64,000 bases of DNA, taken from Erodium maritimum (lineage: Eukaryota > Streptophyta > Magnoliopsida > Geraniales > Geraniaceae). The stretch spans positions 10,979,001-11,043,000 of the forward strand of contig OY997596.1 of the NCBI GenBank assembly GCA_963921825.1, read 5' to 3'. This document shows, piece after piece, positions 54,077 through 64,000 of the stretch (position 1 is its first letter; the number at the start of each line of letters is the position of its first letter). The notes below the pieces were generated by a model that had not been told where the DNA came from, searched no databases, and saw nothing but the letters and a program-made list of their open reading frames with translations. Position numbers and translations under genes: made by a program.

Positions 54077-56480
54077 ACAATCAACTTCTAACTTCTAAAC
54101 ACATACTATAGATTAGTTATGGTTTTTGGATCAAATGGATCCAAATGACCCTTATTTTATAAGGAAGAAATAAAAAAAATGAACTCAAAATTCTACATAA
54201 TTATTAATGAGTTTCATTTTAAAAATCTTAGTCATCCAATTTTTTCAACTATGTTAAAACATATATTTCATAGAGGATAATAAGTTTATTTAATTATGTT
54301 CTTTCCGGACGAATCGGAGATCGTGAAAAGGGTAACAATGTCGAGCTCTAGGGTTTGAGGTTACCCGGTGACGACACAGATACGAGTAGCAATGGCTATC
54401 ATGAGAGGACGAATGCCACAAGCTCTAGAGGCAGCAACTATTGCAGCAACAACCTCCATAGTGATTCATCGTGTGACTCCTCCCCCTCCTCCTCACACTC
54501 CTCTTTTACGCATGGAGTCATTCTGCATAACGAGTATGTGATGGACTCTATTAGGGTTTCATGCCCTCAAGACAGCGACGACTGTTTTGGTATGCATACC
54601 CAGGGGTATCAGGTGGGAACAGTGGCATAGTCTCTAATGACAATGAATCTGCTAATAGTTAGTCCATAGGCTATGTCTCGGGGGTTCTGGATCCGACTTT
54701 CTTTGAAGGCACGACGAGGAGCGATGGAAACAGACGACGCGAGCGTCTACAGTGGATAAGAGATTCGGTCGTCGATTGATGCGCGTTTTTGATGAGCCTA
54801 TAAAGTGAAGACGTCCACGATGGGGGGGGGGGGGGGAGGGGGGGGATGACACTTTCGAGGATGACGATGACTCCAAGTGTAACATCTCTTTCATGGAAGT
54901 AGGTTTCACTCTCGTCGTTGTTGGTGCGATGCAGTTTGGGGGTAAAAAGCCACAAGGTTCTCTCAGGTACGCCATAACCCTAGAATGGTACGATGGAGTC
55001 CTCCCACGATCTCGATAACGACTTTCGTCGGAAAAGGTGAACGAGTATGACGATATCATTGAAAATGGGAATGCGACTCATACGATGCAGGCGAGGGGTG
55101 GTCAACACTTTCGCCTATCCCCATGAGAAGCATAATGGTCTGTGGATACTACATGCCCACTAACTTAAGGTGGCACCGGTTCCACCAAATATCGACATGA
55201 CGACCTTCTACCAAGTCAGGACTTAGAAAACTTCGTCTTTCATAGGCTCTTATAAATATTAGAGGGGGGGCGTCAGAAGCTGGGTTCGTGGGAGGTTGTA
55301 CAGTCCATATGAACGTAACAAGTTGATAATACAAGGTTGGCCAAGTCACAATTCTCGTCTTCCTGTGACTGAATTATGTTCACTGTTTTAACAGAATAAT
55401 ATGGACAATACTTATGGAATGTTTTTGTCCACTTTTAAACTTGGTGTAGTATTTAGCACTTGAACAAAACTTTTTGTAGTTTTAGCAATTAACCATTGTT
55501 TCTGTTCAACTCTTGGTATCAATTTCATTTAGTTGAATTCGATCTCGTTCTTTTAAATTTTTTTGATGGTGAGCGAATCTTAAGTTCGTGCATGTTTATG
55601 AATGAATGCATTATTTGATTTTTAATTCAATTTCTTTTATTTATTAATTAAAAGTCCAAGTTTAATTTTCATTTTAGTTAATTTATTTATTAATTAATTA
55701 GTTTATTAAAAAATCAATTTTATTAGTATTTAGTGTTTTAAATATTTTTTTTGATCAGAGAGAAAGAAATGCATTAAAAAGGAAGTGTGGGTCCTGGGAT
55801 AGAAACCACACCAACCAAAACAAAGTCCAACAAAAACGGCCTAAAAGCCAAAAGCAACAAAGGAAACAAATTAAGCAAAAGGATAATTAATTATCCAAAA
55901 AGCTTCCACTCAGCACTTCTACAAACCATGATCCCCATACATGATCCCTTCTATGTGGAACCACCTTATTTTCAGAGGTTCGCATCCACAAATCATCTTA
56001 GTCACCATATGATTCGTGCACCACGATCTTCACACATGATCCCCTTGATGTACACATGCTCTTAGGACACTCAATGAAATGACTCTTTAAATGATGAGGT
56101 TGAACATTCTATTTGTATTTTAAGAAGCCAGTTGTACTAGATACTTCTCTCTTTCTGAACGGATGATACTCTATTTGTTAATATCAAATAAAAACACATA
56201 TAAAAAGGATTTGTAGGAGAGTATATCATCCAGAGATAATCCTGCAAGCTAATCTTAGAACCGTAACTGAGGTATAGTCGTTCTTGACCTATGAGGCTAA
56301 CCGCCAAGAAACAGGAACTTAAAATACAAGGGAACCAATCTTGACTCGACCTGATACAAATCCGGGTGCATAACTACTGCTTGGTCCTCGGGTGAGGACT
56401 ATGAAATATTTATAGAAAGTGCGTGAATCGATTAGGGTTTACAATAATTGGTGGAGCAAACTAGATAGGGGTCGGGATGT
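54077..56480. other. Unassigned intergenic sequence between thioesterase copies
   Basis: 54.3-55.35 kb is G/C-richer, possibly an old coding or TE remnant. An open frame at 54355-54630 is Ser/Asp-rich and unrecognised, and a poly-G tract lies near 54822-54845. 55.38-55.5 kb contains GTTTTAGCAATTAACC, reminiscent of the Mutator-MITE ends listed here. 55.75-56.06 kb starts TTTTTTTTGATCAGAGAGAAAG, which reads as a reversed LINE tail. Confidence 0.4.
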
Positions 56481-56528
56481 TGTTCCTCCCCAACGACCCA
56501 TATCCTTAAAGTCATCTCATTTTTTCAA

Positions 56529-56930
56529 TCAAGGATGCGTAACAAACCTCGCCTGATTGTGCATGCCAACAAAGGCACCTGATACCGAATCTTGACCGTC
56601 CCCGACGATGAGGACTCGTGGTCCAGCTATGACGCCATTCGTACACTCGATGCTGACCACGACCATGACACCGCAAGAAACTAGTATGACGAGTAGAAGA
56701 CCCAGCGTAGCATGAAGCTGCGAATCGCCTCTGAAGATGTTCGGGTATTCAAATGCAGCGATGCTGAAAAATGGAGACGCAAGAGAGAAAAGCATGAGGG
56801 CTTTGAGAAGGAAGAAGTAGAAGGGGAAGAGGATCGTTTGTGGTAACATGACTCTGTACGACGGCCATTTCGAAAGCAACATGACCAAAATGTCGACGGA
56901 CATTTTAGTCGGATGGTCTAAATCTTGCAC
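56529..56930 (-). other. 133-codon open frame with two hydrophobic segments
   Basis: Starts MQDLDHPTKM. It has two strongly hydrophobic stretches (FPFYFFLLKALMLFSLASPF and LGLLLVILVSCGVMVVVSI) consistent with membrane helices. I do not recognise a family. Its position between reverse-LINE debris and a CACTA-like terminus suggests captured gene sequence. Could be chance. Confidence 0.3.
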
Positions 56931-57051
56931 TATAGGACTTTATCGACGGAACTTATTTGACGAATATATTCATCGATAGCATATTTATCCGACGGATATG
57001 ATGACCTGCACAACAGATGTCATCCGCGTACCAATAAAAAACCAGTAGTGA
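56931..57051 (-). mobile_element. CACTA-like terminus
   Basis: Read on the minus strand from 57050, the sequence begins CACTACTGGTTTTTTATTGG, like En/Spm (CACTA) ends. Subterminal ATCCGACGGATA / GTCATCCGCG repeats follow. A CACTATAGG near 56932 faces it. No 3-bp target duplication seen. Confidence 0.45.
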
Positions 57052-57052
57052 G

Positions 57053-58115
57053 CAGGGCCGTCTCTATGTAGTTGGTGGCTTTAGGCAAAAAAAAATGAAA
57101 ATGGGCCTTTTAATAATAAAATTTTTATAAAGTAAAAAAATTATTACAATGGAGACGATATACCGATATTTGATTAATATAATAAATAAAGATACACTTT
57201 AGATAAATGATATATTGTTCTTTTACTTTTCAATTTTACAGAATCAGATTTATGTTTTCTATTTGGCATTGTTCTACAACATAAACTTAACACAAATTAA
57301 ACTATAGAGTTTGACATAAAACAATCTACAAAGTGAGCTTAACAACTAGAAAAAAATTAAAAATAAAATAGATAGCTAATCATATATTAATTATAGAACG
57401 ATTTATTATAAATTAATTAAAACACTAATTAACAAAAAAAATTAAATTCAATTAACAATACTAACATAGAATTGCTTATTATAAACTATAAATAAAGATT
57501 TTGATATGTGAATACGGAATTGTATTTGAGATATTTCACATTCAATAACAAAAATTAATTTAAATATAATAAAAATTATTATATGGTGTTTATTTATTTG
57601 GTAACTTAAAAGTATGAAACGATACTAATTAGAAAACGGTGATAAAAGTTAGAGAACTAATCAGGAAACATAATTTATTTTTTTTAGACAGGAGGAAAAA
57701 TAATTGATATCAATCTTATAAATCAATTAAAAAACTAATTAATAATATTAGCATTAATTTTTTTTATTATAACCTATAAATCAGTGTATTGATATGTGCA
57801 TATAAAATTAGATTTAAGCTATTTTAAATTAGTTCATCCCAATTCATTTAAATTTAATTAAAATAATTATATATGATGTTTATTGATTCGATAATTTATA
57901 AACTTATGAACTGCTAATTGAAAAATAATAATAATAAATAGATATCAAATTGAAAACACAATTGATTAACAGTGTTATAAATCAATTAAAAAGTTAATTC
58001 GGAAAAATAATTGAACATAACTAATTAAATAACATTAGCAACTATAAAATGTGGTCTTCTCTCATGTGTGGCCTTAGGCGGTCGCCTTTTTGACCAAGTG
58101 GACGGGCCGGCCCTG
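57053..58115. mobile_element. Non-autonomous hAT element, perfect 8-bp duplications
   Basis: 1063 bp of very AT-rich DNA. Ends are CAGGGCCGTC and (complement) CAGGGCCGGCCCG. It is flanked by GTAGTGAG at 57045-57052 and 58116-58123; the 8-bp length and CAGGG ends are hAT hallmarks. No transposase remains. The inner edges still carry GGCTTTAGGCAAAA and GGCCTTAGGCGGTCGCC blocks. Confidence 0.93.
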
Positions 58116-58378
58116 GTAGTGAGGATATGTGATGGTTAGGATTGAGACCCCTCTCCCAAATTTGATGGTTAAACATATATATATTTTTTAAAAATTAAAC
58201 AAATGAAAATATCAATTTTGCAAAAAATGTGTGGTTGTTTGACTCGATTTTAATTTTTAAAGAAATTTAATTACTTTAAGGAAATTAAAAAGAAACCGAA
58301 AAAGAGCCGTACCACCGCTCGTTAAGTAGGAGCCAAAATTCAGTTATTACCCCCTTTCTCTTCTCCAAGCTCTCTCCA

Positions 58379-60136
58379 ATGGAAGAACCAAATATGCAGA
58401 AATGGACAAAAAGACTGGAAGATCTGTCAAAAGGAATCATGAGTCACGAGCTGGAGGCGTTAACCCTTCAAGGCATACAAGTCGTCCACTCTCGCAGAGG
58501 CTACTTTCTTTGCAAATTCGTTGTCCCGTCTCGCCTATCTGTAAATTTCTCATCTCATCGTCTTCACCCCCTTCTCTTATGCCCCAATCTGACGATTTCT
58601 TTCTATCCGCATAGGATGGTAATGGAAATTGGCACGTTGGGGCGATGGCTACGCTGATTGACGTCGTCGCCGCCACCGCCGTTAACTCCGCTTCCAGTTC
58701 AGGCAAATCAGTCTCGGTTGATTACAGTATTTCATTTTACTCCCCGGCCAAGATTGAAGTAATTTTCTTCCTTTTCTCTCTTTATCTCGATTCCATTGAT
58801 TTTGGGTCCATAGGGAGATGTTTCGTTTATGAAATAATTGAATTGTTTTTCATATTTTTTTTTATTGAACCCAACTGCTTAGTACATATACAATTGTGTT
58901 CATGTTGAAAGATTGGGCAATATTATTTGATTTTGATGTTGGCACATATCTAGGACAGTTCAATAATCTGAGCATTGGTCGGTTCAAGATAAAAGAAAGA
59001 TGATTTGTAACTGGGATTCATAATCATCACGCTAATCTTTTGGATCAGAGTGACATGATTATGAATATCATAAGTTTAGCTTGGTAATCCTCCTAATAAG
59101 TCCCGATCTCTCCAGCATTGATATCTGGATAACTAGTAATCATTTCCCATATGAACATAATGCAAGTGTACTAGTGACATTCAACTAACGAAGACAAAAT
59201 ACTTTCTTGGGAGGTTGGGGTCAGGTTAGGGATTCATATTTGGGTAACCTATGTCAGGGTTATGTTAGATTTCCTGTTAAACAATCATCTTTAAGAGCAT
59301 CATAGTGGGAGAGGCTGTCCAAGTATAGGTACGAGAGAGAACTGAGAAACAGGCCAACAACTTCACTATGGTAAAACTCCTGCTGAAGGGAGCTGCCATT
59401 TTTTTTAAATTTATTTTTGGTTCATTGCTAAAAACTACATTATGTATTGTCTACTTGCAAAAAACTACATTATGTATTGTTCACGCTTTATAACTACACC
59501 ATCTTTTGACCAAGTCGTTTACTTACAAAATTTGGAATATTCCGTTAAAACTAGGGACGTGGACGATACATAATGTAGTTTTTAGCAATTGGCCCATTTA
59601 TTTTTTTATTAACAGATTAATAATAAAATGAATATATTAAAGTAGATAAATGTATTTATTTTATTTAGATTTTGGAATGGACACATGGTGGCATCCTATT
59701 GGATGGCGTGGGGAAGAGGCTGGCATCCTCCTGTGACCCCAAGCCACGGATCACCTGTGCCCGGATTGCTTCCCATGGGGAACAGGCCAGCATCCCATAG
59801 AGGGGGAAGCAACCGTACCCGCGGTAGCTTCTGCTCTGGGAAGCGAATCCCCGAAAGCTTCCCAACCAAAAATAATGTATTTTGACTACATAAAAACTTG
59901 AGTTTTCATCTTCCTAGTTTTGTTGGACATCAATAATGGTTTGATGGATTGCCACTGAAACATTGGTATTGGCATTGCAGGAAGAAGTAGAGATAGAAGC
60001 AAAGGTTGTGGGTCAGAAAGACAAGCTATCATCAGTTGTGGTAGAGGTTAGAAGGAAACAAAATGGAGATTTGGTGGCTTTGGGTAAACAATGGATGTTC
60101 CCAACTCCCGCCAGACACATACAGAGTAAGATTTAG
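58379..60136 (+). CDS. Hotdog-fold acyl-CoA thioesterase, copy 2 (THEM2/ACOT13-like)
   Basis: 153 aa, exons 58379-58540, 58615-58758 and 59981-60136, all phase 0 and at the same positions as in copy 1 (50699-51658), so the two are tandem duplicates. The core reads GNWHVGAMATLIDVVAATA: His replaces the Glu of copy 1 and the Asp is kept. EEVEIEAKVVGQKDKLSSVVVEVRRKQNG follows. The start matches copy 1 (MEE...LESL/LEAL...RRGFF/RRGYF). The C termini diverge (HIQSKI versus DPSSKL). Introns start GTAAAT and GTAATT. Intron 2 contains a 178-bp Mutator-type MITE. Confidence 0.88.
59418..59595. mobile_element. Short Mutator-type MITE in thioesterase copy 2 intron 2
   Basis: 178 bp. Inverted ends share CATTGCTAAAAACTACATTATGTAT (left) and CAATTGCTAAAAACTACATT (right, complement). 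Perfect 9-bp duplications ATTTATTTT are at 59409-59417 and 59596-59604. Confidence 0.87.
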
Positions 60137-60869
60137 CATCATTTTCCGGCCAAAAAATTCAAGCAATTGCTCAGTTCCGGTGAAGAAGAGGACCTATTGC
60201 TCATAACACGAAATATGGTTCTTTGCTATGACAACATTTTAGAGGAGGTGGCTCTCTTATTCTGTACATTTCATGAGCATTTCTTCTGTATCCAGTATAG
60301 CCAGAACACATTCATTTGATGTATAGGGTCATTCATGTGACTTTGAAGGGCATGACTCACATCTCTTGGTTTTACTCCTTTTTCCTTTTTTTTTCCCATT
60401 CAACAAATCACTCTCTCAGTACAAATATACAGATATATACAAATATTCTCTTTATGTTTCATGTTTCTTATAAATTTTTATTAAGTCTTATCTTCAAAGC
60501 CTTATGTCTCTTTATAACACGCTCTTTGTGTTTTTGAATAATTCATATCTAAACTCGTAAACGAGCTTATCTAGACTCAATGTTCTTCTAAATAGTTCAT
60601 ATCTGAACCTGTAAAGGAGCATGTATGTAAAGATGTGTGCTAAAATGTAAAACTATAATTGTGCCTCCAACTATTACTACTTTTGGACTTGGTTGCACCT
60701 GAAAGGGTATATGGTCATGTGACCATGTCACATTGTCCATCTTATAATTGGTTACTCTTGTCTTGCTTGGCTAAGTTGTCAAGATTCGTCGTCATCAACT
60801 GATTATCGTATTCCTTCTCCAAGAGTTGATCCAAGATGACGTCTTTGACAAAACAATCTCCATATTGCT
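60137..60869 (+). other. 3'UTR of thioesterase copy 2 and intergenic
   Basis: No coding signal. AT-rich, with a repeated ATAGTTCATATCT...GTAAA(C/G)GAGC pair near 60545 and 60592. Confidence 0.4.
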
Positions 60870-61910
60870 TCATTTCAGTACCACTGCCTCAGTATTCAAG
60901 ACGAAATAGCATGACAGGGAGTCCTTGAGATACAAGTTCGACCTCTGGGAAGCATAGTGGTTTCAGTGTCGTGTGTAGACAACTTTTGAGGAATGAATGG
61001 TGGAGAAGCATCAGAAATATGGTGCGAAGAAGCATCGGAAACAGTTGCGGGCTTGGTTGGAGGCGTGGTTCTAGTACACTCGGATATATGCTCGGGTCTG
61101 AACCTAGAACACGCATTCGTGTTGACTAGGGTGTCCCCATTGTCACCAGCACAAGTATAGGTCGAGGCCACGTTTGACGGAAAGAAGTTCTAGTGATCGG
61201 ACCGCCATCTATGCCATCATTATTGTTGGGGTCCTCAGGTTCGAATGAGGGCTCTCGAGGGTTGGGGTCATTATAACAGTAAAGTGAGAAAGCTCTGGAA
61301 CGCGTGGGTTGGTTGGGGAAGGAAAACTCCTTAAGCTCAGTTTCAAGGACAGTGAGGTATGACTCTTTTGTTAATACAAGATCAGGTCTGGAGGAAGCAC
61401 ATGGGTTGGAGAAGGCGACCGCAGAGAGTTTTTCAACCTCAAGGAGCAAGGGGGCTAATATTAAGGAGACGATTTCGACGATACCTTAGACAAAGAAGAA
61501 GAAAGTATTCAGGTAATTAGATAGGGTCTAGCGATAATTATGTTGTGGATGATATCTGCCGGCCTGGGCTTGGGAGGAGGGTCTGATGTGGAGAAAGCGT
61601 GGGCTTTTTGCCAAAAAATCGGCTTTAAGTTGAATTCCTTGAGGGCTTTGTTACAGGAAAACTCTCTTAACTTGACGTAGAGTTGAATCCTTGGGTGTGT
61701 AGGACTGATAGATCGTTTCCGATTCAAAAGAGGAAAAATTTCTGATGCTTAGTGAAGGTGAATAGATGGTTTCTGTCTTACGATGACCTAAAATGTCCTC
61801 TCTTGGAACGTTTGGGGTGCGACTTCGATGCAGAAAAGGAGCATGTTTAGGGATGTGATCATGGTTCATTGTTCTAGGTTAGTTCTCATTCAGGAGATGA
61901 AGTTCGTTTC
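60870..61910 (+). mobile_element. LINE remnant, plus strand (ORF1 end, ORF2 start)
   Basis: From about 61786 the frame encodes NVLSWNVWGATSMQKRSM then LVLIQEMKF, the start of a plant LINE endonuclease domain (ILSWNVRG...LVLIQETK pattern). Upstream 60.9-61.5 kb is low-complexity coding-like sequence consistent with ORF1. It is cut off near 61905 where reversed LINE sequence begins. Confidence 0.55.
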
Positions 61911-63960
61911 AGTGTCTTTTGGTTTCTTACGTTCTTGTGGTTTGAGGGGATTGGGTGGTCGAAGGGGTGGAGGCGGTGGGATCCAGGCTAGTTCTCCTTT
62001 AGTTAACCGAGTAAGGGTCAACACGTTGAGAGAGTCAGTGTGGATGATGATGTGGGTCCATTGCCCTAGCTGGGTCAGAGTTAGGGCCATAACAATTGCA
62101 AACCCCTCAATGAGGGTCGGGTCCCACATCCCACGGACCGTTCCATTTCCAGCTTCAACAACCTCGCCGGAGTCTAAGCGAGATATAACTCCATAGCCGG
62201 TTCTGTTATGATCCTTTAATACCGCACCATCAAAATTTATGACCTTATACCCGAGAGGGGAGGGAGAGTGTCTATCATTCGCTTCGGGCTAGTTAGTTGT
62301 GTTAGCCTTCCATATTTCCCACAACCAGATGACTATTTTGGTGCCTCGCTCCGGCATCTGAGCCTAGACCCACTACTCCCACCAGGTGCTAATATTGGTG
62401 GGTTGTGACCCGTCTAGTACTTTACCAATCCTATCTCAATATTCCTTAGTCATGAAGGGCTTCCCCTACTTGTGCCGTTAGTGTATATTCCCTCTGTTGC
62501 AAGTCCATTCCAAACCCATTGGACGAGTATACCACAATCTAGTTCCTTTGTTCAATTGGATTTAAATATGAATTTAGAGCTTTGGGGTGTTCGATGTGTC
62601 GGGGCCAATGTGAGCAGTATCGGGTAATGATAAGATGTTGTTGTCCCTGTATTGTATAATCATATGACCAATATTTCTCTCCCCCGATCTCCCGAGACTA
62701 GAGCGCAGTCCAGTTTAGTTTCCATCTTGATTTCCGCAATTTCGACCACGAAACCACGTGAAGGGATGAACTTCCAAGGGGAGATCGGACACCCCAATAT
62801 CTTCAAGGACCTCTTGGAATTCGGTAATGAGGGCATGAGGGTAGGGCCATCCCCCTCGTGTTTCATCCTGAGCCAGTACGACGTTAAAGTCACCTATGAG
62901 GATTCATCGTCTGGTATCATGTTGGGCCAATCCTCTTAGTGTTAACCATGTGTTGTGGCAGAGGCTCTCATTTGGTTCGCTGTAGACCCTAGTTAGTTGG
63001 AATAGTTCCCATCCTTGGATAGTAACCCTTGTATCAATGAAACGTTGATCGGTATCTAGAACGGAGACCATCACACCAGGTCCCAAAAGAGGGTCAACCC
63101 ACCTTTATGTCCTTTCGATGACAAGACCCAAACTCCATCCCGAAATCCCATATTCCTACATAGAACTGTTGTATTTGCTTTGAGTTGCATAGTTTCAGAT
63201 AAAAGTAATACATGCGGACGGTGAGTGTTGAGGAGGATCTTCAAATACCGCCGATATTTCGTGGCTACTATGCCCTCATAGTTCCATGCTAGGATTCTCA
63301 TAGGGTGGCACGTTGGATCTCTCATAGGTTGAGGAGGAGGTGATGATGGCGCTTGTGATTGATCCCCGGTGATGGAGGTGGTGCCAGAGGAGAATGTGTC
63401 ACTTACGTGCGATCATCCTAGAGCGATGTAGTCGTATGGGGTTGAGGTGTCGAAGCGACCGAAGTTACCATCCAGATGGGAATATCTCCCACCTGCATGT
63501 CGGGGTTAATAATTACATCACCAACTGACGACGAAGCGATAATCGAGTCCCGACGAGGATACATAGTAGTACCCGAGGGGGTATTGAGGATTACTGCTTT
63601 ATAACTTTTTTTTTTGGGGGGGGGGGGGCTGCACCGAGATTGACATCACTTGGGGAGACGGATGAGGTGACAATGATGAAGTCTACACATTTGAAGACGA
63701 CACAAAGGAGGGGGCACACACGGACGACGAGAAAACCGCCTGAGCGGGGAGACGGGGCAAGACCCGAAATTGACGACGACGATACCGATGAAGGCCAAGG
63801 TCGACAACCGTTGGCTCAACAAGATAGTAGATGCGATCGTCGCTTCTGCTTGGACCCTAGGGGCAAGACGAATTTGTCAGCGGAGAGCATTTTTTCCTCC
63901 GACTTTATAAAGTTTGTTTGACTTGATTTTAATTTAAAGAAATTTAATTACTATTTAGGG
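61905..63960 (-). mobile_element. Internally deleted LINE, minus strand
   Basis: Reading down from 63325: RILAWNYEGI...LLLSETM and GGLTLFWD (endonuclease N-terminal half), continuing through 63086-62660. The sequence then jumps to a zf-RVT/linker remnant with WLWEIWKA (about 62.3 kb) and an RNase H domain (NFDGAV, then IEGFAIVMALTL and IHTDSLNV, 62245-61950). The reverse transcriptase is missing. Frameshifts are present. 63.35-63.9 kb (Pro/Asp-rich, poly-G tract at about 63615-63629) may be its ORF1. Confidence 0.65.
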
Positions 63961-64000
63961 ACCGTTTTCATAAATAAAAATTAAAATTTGGCTACGACTC

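Overview
The window is nuclear DNA from a flowering plant, most likely a eudicot. The evidence is short-intron genes with plant-type splice sites, four recognisable plant nuclear gene families, and a dense load of Mutator-like (MULE), PIF/Harbinger, hAT, Ty1/copia, LTR and LINE sequence. I could not assign a genus. No rRNA, tRNA or CRISPR was seen.

Layout. (1) 0-1.6 kb: non-coding, repeat-like. (2) 1.6-17.9 kb: two MULEs in opposite orientation. MULE-1 (1593-11439) has a 9-bp target duplication. It carries a MuDR/MULE/SWIM/CCHC transposase on +, two pairs of small paralogous accessory ORFs on -, and a DUF1985/Ulp1-like (C48) protease gene on -. MULE-2 (12493-17904) has a 10-bp duplication and the same plan inverted, but one internal deletion fuses the N-terminal half of its transposase to the N-terminal half of its Ulp1 gene. 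(3) 17.9-25.4 kb: a 13-exon sugar transporter gene (plastidic glucose transporter 2/3 - SGB1 type, 484 aa) with TE insertions in introns 4, 7 and 11. (4) 25.5-40.8 kb: TE territory. A PIF/Harbinger transposase pseudogene (26.5-35.45 kb, -) is split by a long LTR-like element and by a copia element that is itself interrupted. A long-TIR element and two LINE tails follow. (5) 40.8-42.4 kb: mitochondrial cytochrome c biogenesis gene CCMH (147 aa). (6) 43.8-50.2 kb: 17-exon malonyl-CoA synthetase AAE13 (602 aa) with a U12-type AT-AC intron. (7) 50.7-60.1 kb: two hotdog-fold thioesterase genes (158 and 153 aa), a tandem duplicate pair now separated by a LINE with perfect 17-bp duplications and a hAT element with perfect 8-bp duplications. 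(8) 60.9-64 kb: two LINE remnants in opposite orientation.

How the genes fit together: the host genes are ordinary housekeeping or metabolic genes. AAE13 makes malonyl-CoA from malonate, and the adjacent same-strand thioesterases are of the acyl-CoA-hydrolysing family, a plausible metabolic neighbourhood. The most unusual object is the MULE pair. Each copy keeps what the other lost, the Ulp1 gene has Ser where the catalytic Cys is expected, and MULE-1 carries a cluster of small duplicated genes, two of them with similarly placed TATA boxes.
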